A stretch of DNA of 64,000 nucleotides from Gnetum montanum (GCA_015680685.1 MNCI01008925.1:866671-930670); one strand, 5' to 3'; positions 10,365-22,878 are shown, counted from the first letter of the stretch. Translations and numbers: made by a program. Notes: a model not told the origin generated them from the letters alone.

Positions 10365-11070
10365 ATGATGAGTGGCGAGGTACCCCTACACTCAACCATA
10401 CGAAACGAGTGTAGCATGCGCGATCTGGTCAAACTCTGTAGACTAAGTGCCTACACGCCTTATGGAACACTTAAGGTTAATTATTCATTGTCTTCCCAAA
10501 CTCACTTGTAGTTGTCACGGTTGTATGGTTAAGTGAGTTTAAGGTATATGATTTTTATAACTTTTCTGTTTTATCTCCTATGCTAGTAAGGTGAGGGGTG
10601 AAAAGACTAATTAACTAACTCTAACTAACTAACTAATTCTTAACCTAATGTCAGCATCCATTCCCACTTACCGTACACACCCTGAACCGATGCAACCGTG
10701 GTTACCAAACGCTAGTCGTTGCTGGGATCACCACGCGTAACGCACGTGCTCGAAGCGGTCGTACTGAGGCACTTAACTAGGAGAGAAGGGTTGAGAGAGA
10801 TTTAACTAATAAAGCATTAAATGAAAATAGTAAATAAAATAAATAAAATCCTAATTAGCCTATTCCATGCACTGTAAGGTTTATTTGGAAAGCTCATCTT
10901 TATTGTCGTACACAAACTTGTGTTCAGGTACAATGTTTGCTCGAATAAAGATCCATTCACTTTGGGACTCCTACTATGGGCACATGGAAAATATTCTATC
11001 TCTGGAATGATCAATCTACCATAGTTTCACTACTGTCTAGCCTAGGATGAGGAAACAAGGGAATGCAGCC

Positions 11071-11082
11071 TCTTATTTATAG
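11071..11082 (-). promoter_or_regulatory. LTR TATA box (E2)
   Basis: CTATAAATAAGA on the minus strand, about 135 bp into the LTR, conserved in position with the other copies. Confidence 0.7.
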
Positions 11083-11095
11083 AACTGGCAGTGCG

Positions 11096-11207
11096 ACGTG
11101 ATATCGCGTATGCGATATCGCAGGGAGAGACGCGATATCGTCGGAGATGCGATATCGCGGTGGACGCGATGTTGCATACGCGATATTGTGGCCCATGTGA
11201 TATCGTG
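11096..11207 (-). repeat. Cluster of GATATC palindromes in LTR U3
   Basis: GATATC occurs at 11100, 11114, 11134, 11151 and 11199, mostly inside the longer GCGATATCGC palindrome, with a GATATT variant near 11182. The cluster lies just upstream of the TATA box in element sense. Similar but decayed clusters (GATATC, GATATT, GATGTC) lie in U3 of the other LTRs. Confidence 0.8.
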
Positions 11208-11215
11208 TCCCATCA

Positions 11216-13535
11216 CCTACGCTCTCCCACTCTCAGGATGAGGCTTGAGATAGAAGCCTCACTGATGCATCATAGTGGGGATCAATCCATGCTACCTCTA
11301 GGATGCCTTATCACCAACCGGTCCAAACCCTCATGCTGGCACCACCCGCCAATGACCATCACAAGTGTTGTCACAAAAACATATGCATAGTCCAGCTAGC
11401 TTAAGCCAACACATCATAAGCACAACACACCTGACCAAAAAACTGCATGGATCCATCCCTAACAGTTACAATGATGCCATGAAAGCAATACCACGATGCA
11501 ACAAAACAACAAGAAGACCTCAGTATGACAAAAAATACCATATTTCTCAAAAGACACAGACCTCCATACAAATGACCACTAGAATAACCTTCAAAATGAA
11601 ATATGCCCAAAGAGAAAACTAATCCCTTAGAAAGTACTTTTCAAAATGATTCCAGCAACACTAATTTTACCTAAATCAGACTCTTGGAAGCAAAGTTATG
11701 CATGTTCAGAGTTTGGTTAATAAAATAATATTTAAATAATATTTGGAATGCCCAAAAATTCTTGTGCCCCAATAGGCCCCATAAAGAGCATATTGTTATA
11801 ATCAGATCTAAAAAAAATTACATCTAAAAACGCACTACAAATGCTTTAGAGAAATTATTAGAACCCTACAGATCTAAATAAATCATTAGAGTCAAAATAT
11901 TGCATTGTAGCAGATCAAGAAACACTATAAATCACTCTGAAAATGTTCTAAACTCTAGCAATCATTTTTTGTGATAAAAAAATGAAAGCAGAATGAAAAC
12001 AGTAAAAATAGCACAAGAACACAGAGAGTTATGTGGTTCGGGCCCTTTTTACCCTACTTCCACAACAATGTTGATCTACCTTCTATTCTTCTCAAATCTT
12101 CAGGACACAAGCCATCCTTGTAACTTTTTCAAACACCCAATTTGTAACTCCAACAGATCTTAGATCAACACCAACAAGACTCACATCTCCAAGGTAAAAC
12201 CTTGATACAATGCTTTCACTTCAAAGCACACATTAAAGGCTACCCCAAGCCTTCTATTTATGAAGAAACATGGGGAACAAACCCCAATCCTAATACATGT
12301 GGGATAAAACACCAAGCCTCCTATTTATGAGGAAACATGAGGACCAAACCCCAATCCTAATACAAGTGGGATAAAACACATCCCCACATCAAATGCAACA
12401 TAAAAGGAAATACAATAAGTAATGTATTTGTCTTCATTTTTCCAACACATATACTAATCATACGAGGCTCATCAACATCACAGATCATATTCCACAAGTC
12501 CACATCAGCCCAAACGTCCCATAGATATTAACAAACAATTCGTAACCAAAATCATACAATTTTGGAAAACATGCAAAATAACATGCCTACGCTCAAACTT
12601 TGAGCTAACAGCCTCACATGCCCTCAGCGTGTGATCATATACACTAATCCAGCACAAAAATATAGGGAAAAGGTAAAGACAACCCACCAATTAAAATTGT
12701 TGGGGTTGAAAGGCTGAAACAAGGAGAAAATCCTCAAAAATCCAATAGGCCTATTTTGCTCCCAATAAGTTCTGCACCCACGTAGATATGCCTGCAGCAA
12801 TTCCAATTCAAGTTCAGAATAAGCAAAGATTGTCCATAGGGCTTAGAATCCAAAGAAAAAGGGGGAAAAGAGAAGAGAAGAAACGTAACCCTCATTTTTG
12901 TTTCTACACAGGCAAAAAAAAACAAAAAAGAATGAACAGATCCAATTCTTATGGGTGGGGGTAGCAAAAGGCAGTGGGTTTTAAAACATATAAAAACAAA
13001 GTTTCACTTTTATGTTTATGTGATAAAACAAAAGACAAAACCAAAGTAGCGCACGTACGTGACTTTTACTTTTATCTTTTTTTTTTCATTTGAATTATTT
13101 ATTATTTTTTTTCCAAAAATGATTTTCATAAGTTATTTTCATTTTTTGTTTTTGCAATTAATACCATAAACTTGAAACCTGTGTAACAAACACCCCGAGA
13201 TTCCAAATCAAAATCCATTTGAACCTAAGATATCCTTATGACATGATTTACACATCCACATGCCAAAACCATGCTCGAACATCACACAACATAGTGCTAT
13301 AATACAAATTCCTGCATATCAAAATTACACATAAGGCATAAGACATACCGGATCGGTGCTCTTGTACCCCAATCCCACACCCCTATTAGCAACATCACCT
13401 GTTTAACACATCACACAGGACTAGTGTACATAATCACGTTAGTTGAGCATGTAAAGACATCATAATCATAACAAAAAAAATGAAGCCTCATAACATATAC
13501 AATCCATTAACTTGTCCCCAAAAATAGACTAGGCC
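11216..13535. other. Unassigned non-coding stretch
   Basis: No convincing gene on either strand. It is AT-rich and holds only short chance open frames. The stretch around 12000-12060 (CACAGAGAGTTATGTGGTTCGG) has the look of a decayed copia-type LTR, but no partner repeat or primer site is present, so it is left unassigned. Confidence 0.5.
12245..12378. repeat. 67-bp tandem duplication
   Basis: Two adjacent copies of a 67-bp unit beginning CCAAGCC and containing CTATTTATGA, AACCCCAATCCTAATACA and GTGGGATAAAACA, differing at about seven positions. Confidence 0.85.
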
Positions 13536-13819
13536 TTTGGAATTGTATTGGTGCGTAGAATAAATATTATGCTCTTTTGCATTCCAATGATGTTCTTGCA
13601 GTTGAAAACATTGAGAGTTTAGGAGAGCATATGACTCCTGTTATCAAGTAATCTATAGCTTGGTAGTTTTGTGGCATTTGTTGAATTTAGTTCATGATTA
13701 CACTCACCACTTCTCTACATTATTTTGTTAATGCATAACAGAAAGGAAAATACATAGCTGTAGTATTTGGCTTAAATACCAAGAGTACACTAACATTTTG
13801 TTTCATTTTTGAATTCCAG

Positions 13820-14020
13820 GGATTACTCCTGCAGAGAGATTGCTAAGCTTGTACCATGGAAAATGGAACAAAAATGTAGACCCATTTTTCCAAGAGCTAC
13901 TCTACTAACTTTCCATTTTTGTAGACAAAACAGTAGATGTTTTCACAGTGAGAGGATCTTTGGATTCCAAGCATTGTTTTCGATTAATAATTATTTCTAC
14001 AAAAGATGGGATATTCCATG
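13820..14020 (+). pseudogene. Possible decayed host-gene exon
   Basis: After a good acceptor (CTAAC branch-like site, pyrimidine run, TTCCAG at 13814-13819) one frame reads [20 protein letters not shown], then PFFQELLY, a stop, and DKTVDVFTVRGSLDSKHC, FRLIIISTKDGIFHE and a final stop. The residue mix looks protein-like, unlike the surrounding DNA. A possible upstream exon remnant (13580-13641: VENIESLGEHMTPVIK after TTCTTGCAG) precedes it. I do not recognise the family. The internal stop and unclear phase between the two pieces argue for a pseudogene or chance. Confidence 0.3.
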
Positions 14021-15439
14021 AGTGAAAATAATGAATAACAGTTTAGACTTCTTTGAAGTCTTTATTACTTTGTTGCTTCCATAATAATGTTTCATTTTGT
14101 AAAGATAAATTTGGTGCATCAAAGCAAAATGGTGAGGGGAATTGCAGCTTAGCTTATCTACTCAAGGGAACCATATATATTATGCTAAGCTATATGATTT
14201 AGCTTATACTTAATATTTTATGTATGGTAGATTTGAAATGCCATAGAGAAAATGCTTGTCTAAACTATAGGAAAATTAATTTATGTATGCTACTTTAGAA
14301 TTTTTCATATACTGTCATCACTATGGTGGAATTGATATCCCATCTATTTGATCATAACTTTTTTGTTTTTAACTTAATTCCTGGAAATTCTGTTCATTGA
14401 TATTTACCGAAAAAATATCCTGTTAGAATCATCTTGAAGTAGATTTTGAGATTCAAATATCAAAAGGTACAAAAAAAAAAACAAGATACAAAAAGGTATT
14501 TTCTATTTGTTGGTACAAAAGAAGCTTTTAAATGAATATACCATTGTAGCCTTTTTTGAATGGTAAACCTCCATGAAGCCTTGTTGATTTATTATAATTG
14601 GGATTGCTCTTTTCTTAGTGCTTTGATGTCAATTCATGCTTGGGATTTTTTTTTGTCAACAATCAAAGTTTAATCATTTGCATCATACCACCAAGACACG
14701 TTATAAATAGTTTTAAAAGGACTTTCATAACAATGCTTATGAGGATGGTAATCAAATCCTTAAGCATTTTCTAGGGTTGTTAAACTTCGTGCAGTAATGC
14801 AAGAAGATAACTTAGAAGGTAATGGCTTGAGGAACTTAACAATTTACAATGGATTCGTAATGTGAATAAGTTTTCTAATTTCATATGTCTTAATAGAACA
14901 AATCTTCTGAATAACTTGATTCGAACCTTTTGGTTGTAATAGTTTTTCTACAATTCTTGGTAATTATTATTCTTTTATTTTCTTTTTAACCAATTTGACT
15001 TACTCACAGACTTAGTACTAGCTAAACCTTTAATTTGATAAAGAATTGTGACTTAAAATAATGATGCATTATAACAACATTTTTGTTATAAATTCATAAG
15101 AATTTTTAATTAATCTTACGAGTTGTTTTGTTTCTTAAAACAAATTTAATTGCTTTATTTGTTATGAATTGTTTGGTATGTGTTATGAATTGATACTAAG
15201 TTAATAATCAAATCAGTGAATTTTACAAGTGACTGACTTGACTTAATATAACATTTTATGAATCAAGACAATATATGCATTATGTTAATTTAGCATTTTG
15301 TCACTCAACATGGGTTGAAGTCAATTGGAATAAGACAGTTTTCCCATATGGAGTGCTTGATAGAAAGGTTTAAGCATATTAAGCATATTTTTAGCTGTAT
15401 TGTTGGCTCACTCTCAACTACCTATCTAGGGTAGCCTTT
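14021..15439. other. Non-coding AT-rich stretch
   Basis: No supported gene, RNA or structured repeat seen. It could be intron or old intergenic sequence. Confidence 0.5.
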
Positions 15440-16460
15440 GTTTTGTAAATAGAAATTAGTTAACAATTGGGATGGAGTGCTGGGAAAGATGCAAAAGAAG
15501 TTCACCTCTTAAAGAGATGTTTCTATCTTTTGTAGGTAAGTTGCCTCTAGTTAAATTGCTCTCTAAAGAATTCCCATTCATAGTACATTGGTTTTTAATC
15601 CCCCATTTCAATTTGTGTTGCAAGTTAATTAGATTGTGAGGAATTTCCTTTGGTTCAATGGGGAGGAGCATCACTGCTTTCATTTGATTGCTTGGGATAA
15701 GGTGGCTATTCTAATTCATGTAAATGGTTATGGACTTTGGGAGGTAGGCTTGTATTCTAGTTGCTAAGTTGGCTTGGGAGGTTTGGTCCTGAGCGAAAAA
15801 ACCTTGGGTTAGTTGTCTTCAAATGTGTTATTCTAATCTATGGACTTGCCTGGCTAGAGCCTAAGAGATTTGAAAAACTATTAGAAGATGATGAAATTTT
15901 CGTCAATTGTTTGGGCACTAGGAATTTGGGAAAGTAGATATTCTTACAAAATGATTGGGAAAGTTTCTTTTGAAGTAGTCATCTTATTTTATCAAGGTCC
16001 AAGGGCACATGTAACAGATTGGTTTCGTAGGGGGTAGTGGAGAATTCCCTTCATCTTTCATGATGATAATAGACATGGCCAATTCACCAAAATTCTTAGC
16101 ATCCTTAAAGACATAAACTTCTCAATTTAGCCCATAAAGATACCTTGCATTTTGCTTTAATAAATAATAGATATTGGATCACATGTCTTTATAGGCAATC
16201 CTTTGCCAAAGTGAGGGGATGGGATCTCATCTGGAGATTGCGCTATCAACCAAAGGTGAGGTTTTTTGCTTGGCTATTGGTTGATCATGTAGTGCTCACT
16301 CATTAAAAACTTTAGAGACAAAGTTTTTCCATGGCCTCCCAGTGTATCCTTTGTTATAAGGATATTGAAACTGCGACACACATTGTTAAGGAATGTTTGT
16401 TTACAAAGGCTACAAGTCACTTGCATGAAATTTCATTATAGGTGGAGGTTATTTGGGAGA
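15440..16460 (+). pseudogene. LINE-type non-LTR retrotransposon, 3' end of RT and zf-RVT
   Basis: Degenerate match to the C-terminal part of plant LINE reverse transcriptase: NWDGVLGKMQKKF, a VLQ-type segment, RNFLWFNGEEHH and AWDKVAILIHVNGYGLWEVG (about 15460-15750). The zf-RVT domain follows at about 16150-16430: FALINNRYWITC, WDLIWRLRYQPKVRFFAWLL and the Cys/His set CILCYKDIETATHIVKECLF. Several frameshifts and stops are present; the endonuclease and catalytic RT core are missing, as in a 5'-truncated LINE. The downstream Athila LTR (16617) truncates or follows it. No poly(A) tail is visible. Confidence 0.65.
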
Positions 16461-16616
16461 TTTGGCTAGAGCCAAATACTCGCACTTCTCATGCAAAGTG
16501 CCTAAACTCTCTTTATAAATGCATCTCAAAAGCATTTTCCACATTTCACTTGTGGAAAAACATCCATGAATATAGAATCATAAAGTTCAACACTCATGAC
16601 TTCTTGCAAGATGAGT

Positions 16617-17473
16617 TGATGAACTGTATTTGGTCTGGCTCTGATGTCGGATACCCAATATTGGGGCCTAAGAAGCGATGTTGGGTATTCGATATTGCAG
16701 GGTGTGTGCCAACCTATAAATATACCGCTTGGGCACACAGTTTGAGTATAGGTTTTTGTCATAGCATAGTAGAGCTCTTGCAATTTATTTTCTCTAGAGT
16801 TAGAATATTTTCCAAAGTGCACACAGTAGGAGTCATTGAGTGTAGAGATTGTTATTTGAGCACTATTATACCTAAGTATGGTAGTGTGTGCGACAATAAA
16901 GATGAGCTTTCTGATTAAACCTTGCAACACCTTGGCTAGCTTAAATATTTTATTTATGCATTTAATGTTGTATGCAATTTCCTTTAATGCTTCGAAGTAA
17001 TTAAACTAAAGTAAGCTAGATAGATTAAATAGAAATTAATTAAGCACATAAGTATGATCACTTCGAGCATGCACATGATGCTTGGTGATCCCAGCAATGC
17101 TTAATGTTTGGTAACCTAGTAGTGTTATACGTGTTCAGGATGTGCATGAAAAGTGGGACCGGATGCTTATGTTAGGATAGTTAGTTATTAATTAGAAATT
17201 AGATTAGTTAAAGTGGTTCATAAATTAAGTTTCAACTTATTGATAATCATAGATGAATAAAATATAAAATAATAAAAATCATGTGCCTCAGTTACACTTA
17301 ACCATACAACTAAGCTCCATAAGTGTAGTTGGGAAGACAATGATTGTCACAATTAGATTTCATGTTCTAGAACCAGTGTACTTAGGAACTTAAGGTCTGA
17401 AGAATTCAACCAGATTGCATGTGAACTCTTGTGATTTGTATGGTTGGACGTAGGGGTATCTCATTGCTCATCA
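16617..17473 (+). mobile_element. 5' LTR of Athila-type element E4, 857 bp
   Basis: Starts TGATGAACTG, ends GCTCATCA, followed by a tRNA-Asp-type primer site. TATA box CTATAAATATACC at 16713-16724; degenerate GATATT/GATGTC palindromes lie upstream of it. Element E4 runs on to 22878 and resumes at about 32600 after a nested insertion. Confidence 0.85.
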
Positions 17474-17474
17474 T

Positions 17475-17492
17475 TGGCACCATTGTCAAAGA
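17475..17492 (+). other. Primer-binding site (tRNA-Asp type), E4
   Basis: TGGCACCATTGTCAAAGA, six differences from the tRNA-Asp complement, all C-to-T or G-to-A: the most decayed site in the window. Confidence 0.7.
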
Positions 17493-17634
17493 TCTTTAGT
17501 TGTTACATGCACTATTTAGGACTTAGTGAAAAATTATTCAAGATCATTGGAACAAACCCTAAAGCCATATCATACATTAAAATAACTACAACAATTTTAA
17601 GAAGCACACTGCATTTTTTAATTTCTAACACAAG

Positions 17635-19960
17635 ATGTCTTCTTCTCACAAGAGTGATTCTCTGCCCAAGTTTGACGAAGTAAATTAGCAAGTGTCCCAA
17701 CAGTACAGAGTGGTATATGTTCATCTTGATGAGTATGTACCTAATTTCACCTTTGTACTGCTACCATGGCAAGACATGGAGGGCAACATTGTGTTGCCAC
17801 CCGATCGATCCATTCTTGTGATGCTCCAACAAACTCTTATGTGGTTGGGCATCTAGGGGCTTTATGCTGAATATGTTGTGCAAGATAGTGATGCTAGGGA
17901 CTACCATCCCACTTGCACAACATCTAAGGGATCGATAGCTAAAGTAGCATTATGAATCTGTGAAAGGAAAGTGGTCCAATGATTCCCCATTCCTGACATA
18001 CCAAAAAAGATGGTGGAGAATCCTTCTTTAGGGGTTTTCCATTTAGAGAAACTCCTCTCTTTGACTTTAGTGATGGAGGTCAAAACGAGAACCTACAGTC
18101 AACGATCCATAATTTAGGTTCTGGCAAGAATGGATCCAATGACAAAGGGGGATCCAAGGAGAAGAGTCATGGGAGAGATGCAAATAAGAAACATGATCAT
18201 GATCATGGCTGTGACAATCGAAGAGGGGTTGGTAGGCACTATGAAGGTGGTAGTCCTCCTTCCTCTTCACGTTCATCATCATATTCTTCCTATTTTGGCT
18301 TTGAACACAACCACAGGGGACACAATAATGATGGAGGTGACTGACAAGATAAATATGATCATAGGGATCGTTAGGCAAGTCAAGACCTGGGGCGTGGGCA
18401 TTCAAGAGAGGCCTGTCACCATGAATGAAGGGGTAGTAGAGGGCATTGTAGGCACTAGAATCATGGCCTTGATAAGACTTTTCTTGCTACTCAGAGTATG
18501 CTAAACATTACTAAGGTAGTGAGAATTCCTACAAGGCACATTAAGAATAGTCAGATCAAAAGGTTAGACATGAACAATATTTCTATATTCAAAGGCGAAT
18601 ATAACTTAGATCTACAGAACCACCTTCAAGCTTTCCATGATGCGTGTGCCTTGCATAATATAGAAAATGATTTGCAAAAGCTTAAGTTGTTTTCCAAGAC
18701 ACTCATCAAAGAAGTAATAAGCTAGTACTAGTTCTTAGAATCGAAATCCATTAGATGATGAAGTACAATGCTTAAATTATTCAATGATAAATATCAGATG
18801 TACTCATGAGTGTCCAACTTAAGAAGACAAATTCGAGGATGGAAAAAGAGGACACATGAACCCTTGGATGATGTCATGGGCCAATATTATTCTCTATTAC
18901 ATAGATGTCCTAGCCCTGGTTATTCTCAACAAGAGCAACTTTTCCACATCATAGATAAGCTCCGATCAGAAACAAGGAGAACTCTTGGAGTCCATTAGAT
19001 CCAATAGTTGATTGGGTAGGTTGCAAAAGAAGAAGAAGAGTTGAGGAAATGTCAAAGTGTAGAAGAATACAACTACGATCCTTCCATTTGCAAGACGGAG
19101 GTTCGATTTTGTTATAGTGAGGAGGAATCATCACTTGATGAGGTGTTGAACTAGAAAACCTTGCTAATTTAAATATTTACCCTTGAAATTTCTACTAAGG
19201 TAGATTAGTTATGGGACTATATGGATAGTAGATTTCAAGTTGTCCTAAAAATTGCTGAAGAGTCCAAAGAACAAAGTAGTGATCATGACTAAAGGAGGTG
19301 AAAAGAAGCTGAACATGTCAGTCAAAGGGGTAAGGGCACAATCACTGCAATAGATGAAGTTGCAAAAATTAAGTCAAATGATGATGGTAGGTGTGACATC
19401 TGCCATATGAACATCCTAAAGGATGTTGGCCCATCATGTCACACTTACAAGAGTCTGGGATGTATGCTCTGAATCCATGACTAGAAAAAAGGCAAGCAGT
19501 CAGAAGGTTGCCTTATCCTTAAGGTAATCCTAGGCAGTTCCATTAGCAACAATAGTATTATTCAAGTGGAACTTCACTGGAACCGTATGAGTAGTATCAA
19601 TAGTGGTAGCAACCACAGTCATGGGTGCTATCATTGCTAAGGCAGAAATACCCTTATAGACAATTAGATCCATATGGGTATTATGTTCAACAACCCCTAT
19701 CTCCATGTGACTCTTCCCATCACATTTCTACTTGCCAACATTACTATTACCCTCCTAAATACTATCGAACTTATTCTTCACATTCAAGGAGGGATACCAC
19801 TTTTTATCCTTGTCCTCCTCCCATTCCTGCACCTATTCCTCCACCTTCAACATAGCTATCCTTTGCTTCATTTATGCAGTGTGAACTTCCAGCCCAACCA
19901 CAACAATGCAACACTACTAGGGCTATCAATCTACAACCAGTTTATCAATTGAGTGGTTTG
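17635..19960 (+). pseudogene. Athila-type gag (E4)
   Basis: ATG at 17635 opens the Ser-rich leader. The conserved blocks follow: HLDEYVPNFTFVL (about 17725), a charged linker (18090-18500), the capsid domain (about 18560-19050, with HLQAFHDACALHNIENDLQK, MGQYYSLLHRCPSPGYSQQE and ETRRTLG), a zinc-knuckle-like stretch near 19390, and the Pro/Tyr-rich tail (19625-19960, RQKYPYRQLDPYGYYVQQ). Stops and frameshifts are frequent, many explained by CAG or CAA turning into TAG or TAA. The order matches copies E1, E2, E5 and E6. Confidence 0.8.
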
Positions 19961-20111
19961 GATACTAGATCATGGTAAAGACCTTTTTTTGACCCAATAG
20001 TCCACCTAAGCCCTCATACATGTAGTTGGAAATCCTGCTTCTCCATCTTTTTTTACATCTAATTCCTTCGAGTTCCCTTCAAACTAAATACTTCTTAGAA
20101 TCCATACTGTT

Positions 20112-20760
20112 ATGCTCACTCATGATGTATCTGATTGGATCCAAGCTAGGAATCTTCCTAGAAAATTAGCTAATCTTGGGAGTCCTCTTATTTATTTACA
20201 GATTGTTAGGAATGAACCATGTAAAACTCTTCTTGATTTAGGTTCTAGTATGAACTTGATTTCTCATGAGATGTATATTGCCTAGAACTTGCCACCCCTC
20301 AAGAAGAGAAATATTTGATTAGAATTGGCAGACTAGTCCATTACTCTTCCATAAGGACTGGTGAAAGACATTGTGACCATTGTCTATGGGTGGTCTTATC
20401 TTACTAATTTCCTAGTAATCAAGGTTGAGAATTGTAAAGGGGACTGTCCAATCATCATGGGAAGGGCATGTCTAAGCACTAATAATGCAAGAATGAGCAT
20501 TAGAGATCTTTCCTCAGAGACATCTAAGGAAAATGCATTTGGAAAGATTGAGAAGAAGTGAGTTCCATACATCGCGTACAATGATAGAGGGTGCAATTAC
20601 ATGTAGAAACTCTGGTCCATGAAATGAGCATTTATTTCCACATGCAAGTAGTGTGCACTTGAAGTAGATATTCAAAGGGGTCTATACGTAGCAGCCACAA
20701 AACAAGAGGGAACCTAGTGGCTGACCACTAATCTTGAAAGTAGCGTAATGTGCATGGAAC
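20112..20760 (+). pseudogene. Athila-type protease (E4)
   Basis: Begins MLTHDVSDWIQARNLPRKLA and shows the retropepsin core LLDLGSSMNLIS (DSG changed to DLG), then WSYLTNFLVIKVE, PIIMGRACLS and KENAFGKIEKK. Stops interrupt it several times. It lies between gag and RT, as expected for a gag-pro-pol element. Confidence 0.75.
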
Positions 20761-20789
20761 CTACTAACATGTGCTTATGTTGCAGGCAT

Positions 20790-21900
20790 GGATGAACTAG
20801 AGCAAGTTCATTACCAACTCTTTGATAATGCAAATGATGATACCTATTGGGGAGAGTTGGAAATTCTTGAAAATTTTAAATAAGAGCCCCTTGAGTTAAA
20901 AACCCTACCTGTCAGCATAGAATATGCATTCTTGAAAAATGGGAAGATGGTAATAATCAATGCAAATCTTGCTCTAGAACAAATATAGATGCTATTGAAT
21001 GTGGTTGAGAAATGGTTAATAGCCTTTGCTTGGTCATATCCTAAACTCATAGGGATTGATCCTAGGATATGCCAGCATTGTATCTAGACTAACCTAGCCA
21101 TGAAGCCAAAGAGGTAGCCATAGAGGTGATTAAACCTCAAATTAAAGTAGGTCATCAAAGAAATTAAAAAAATTCCTCAAGGTAGGATTTATCTATCCCA
21201 TTGCAGATAGTGAGTCGATTAGTCCACTCGTGATTATGCCAAAGAAAGGGGGCAAGTGATGGGTTTGCATTAATTGTTGGCTATTGAATATGGCAATATT
21301 CAAAGATTATTTTTTGTTGCCATTCATTGATCAAGTGTTGGACACCATATCTAGGCATTGCTATTATAGTTTTCTAGATGGTTATAATGGCTATAACCAA
21401 ATCTAGATCATGCTAGAGGACTAGGCCAAAACAACATTCATGAGTCCCTAGGGGATCTTTGAATATCGCAAGATGTCATTTGTCCTATGCAATGCCCCTA
21501 ATATATTCCAATGCCTGGTCTTGAGTATTTTTCAACAGCAAATTGGTAGCAGAGTAAAAGTCTTTATGTATGACTTCTCCACTTATGGCACTACATGCGA
21601 GCAAGCCTTGGACCACCTTGAGCAAGTACTAAAAAAATGTGTGGAGACAAACCTACAGCTCAATTAGCAAAAGAGCCATATCATGGTCCAAGAAGGAATT
21701 GTATTGGGCCACAAAATCTCATAAGCAAGGATTGAGGTCGACCCTGAAAAAATAAGGATCATCCAAGGGATTACCTACCAACCAAAAACTATAAAAGATG
21801 TTTGGTCATTTCTTGGACACACTAGCTACTATCGACGATTCATAGATAATTTCTTTAAGATCACAAAATCATTGGTCAATCTAACAAAGAAAGATGCTTG
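20790..21900 (+). pseudogene. Athila-type reverse transcriptase (E4)
   Basis: The linker (LEILENFK, EPLELKTLP, MEYAFLKN) leads to RT: VKFIYPIADSE-like and VSPLVIMPKKGGK-type blocks (about 21185-21260), FLDGYNGYNQI (about 21375), then MSFVLCNAPNIFQ. The catalytic box appears as FMYDFSTYG (about 21565), replacing the FMDDFS of intact Athila RT. QEGIVLGHKIS and IEVDPEKI follow. At least five stops are present. RT would copy the element RNA into DNA; this copy is dead. Confidence 0.8.
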
Positions 21901-22251
21901 ATTTGTTTGGACCAAGGAATGTGAAAAAGAATTCCAGCAGTTGAAGGAGAAACTTGTAGAAACTCTAATTCTATAGGCACCTAACTAGTCCAGACTATTT
22001 CACGTTATGAAGGATGCATCAAATTATACCTTGGGGGTTGTGTTTACGCAGTTGGATGACAAGAAATGTCCATATTACATCCATTATGCAAGCTAAAGCA
22101 TTGTGGGTGCATAATTGAACTACACCATCACAAAAAAAGAAAAAAAAAAGAATTGATGGTACTAGTGTTTGTTTTAGAAAAGTTCAGGCATTATGTGCTT
22201 GGATACAAAGTGTTTGTGTTCATAGACCACAGTGCATTCACTTCTTCATGA
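21901..22251 (+). pseudogene. Athila-type RNase H (E4)
   Basis: FVWTKECEKEFQQLKEKL, HVMKDASNYTLGVVF, LNYTITKKEKKELMVLVFVL, KFRHYVLGYKVFVFIDHSAF: the gypsy RNase H order with Asp and Glu positions still visible. Stops at about 21976, 22100 and the end. Continues directly from RT. Confidence 0.75.
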
Positions 22252-22459
22252 ACAAGCCAATAGTAAGCTCTCGTGTCATACAGTGGCTAGTGATCTTACA
22301 GGAATTCAATATTACGATGATAGATTGGAAGGGAACTGAGAATGTGATTACTAACCACTTGTCTCGGTTGTGATGGGACAACAAAGAGGAAGGCCCACTA
22401 TCTAATCTATTTTTTAATGAATTCCTCTTTACTAGGGCTATAATTGAACAATTTCCCAT

Positions 22460-22878
22460 TGAGCCTAAATGGTACAATGGAATTCTCTCACTTAAGTGAT
22501 GCCACAAGGATTGAACCATTGAAAGAAACAAAAAAAATTTCACCAGGTGAAATGCTTCATGGAGATCAACGGACACCTCTACAGGGTCTACGTTGATGGC
22601 CTGGTTCATTGGTGTGTCCTTAATGCTAATCAACTACACGTTCTTCAGGATGTTGATAAGGGTCCTTGTGGGGGCCACTATGCTAGGAGACTCACAACCA
22701 TTAAAATCCTAATGGTAGGGTATTATTGGCCAATAATTTTCAGGGATGCTTACCAATTTGTCTACTCTTGTGAACACTGCCAATGAGATGGTGGAATGAC
22801 TACTCAAATGGAGAAACCTCAATAGTAGATCCAACCACTAGAACCATTTGACATCTGAGGCATTACCTTCATAGGTTT
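22460..22878 (+). pseudogene. Athila-type integrase, N-terminal half (E4), interrupted
   Basis: Shows the His/Cys zinc domain region (KCFMEINGHLYRVYVDGLVH, then GPCGGHYARRLTTIKILMVG YYWP split over the motif, and CEHCQ at about 22780) and the start of the catalytic core (PLEPFDI, then FIGF). At 22879 it is broken by the 3' LTR of the inverted element E5. The C-terminal part of the same integrase resumes at about 32600. Confidence 0.75.

Larger units (their letters stand above)
10366..11215 (-). mobile_element. 5' LTR of Athila-type element E2, 850 bp
   Basis: In element sense it starts TGATGGGACACG (11215) and ends CGCCACTCATCA (10366), next to the primer site. A TATA box (TATAAATAAGAG in element sense) lies at 11071-11082. 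Its U3 carries five GATATC palindromes. No matching 3' LTR is in the window, so target duplication cannot be tested. Confidence 0.85.

Noticed and set aside
11990-12060. Copia-type LTR (CACAGAGAGTTATGTGGTTCGG)
   Set aside because: No partner LTR, primer site or coding region was found; left as unassigned.
16600-16616. Target-site duplication for Athila E4
   Set aside because: The 3' LTR of E4 is missing, so there is nothing to compare with.
16526-16930. 134-codon minus-strand open frame
   Set aside because: It lies across the E4 LTR border and has no counterpart in the other LTR copies.
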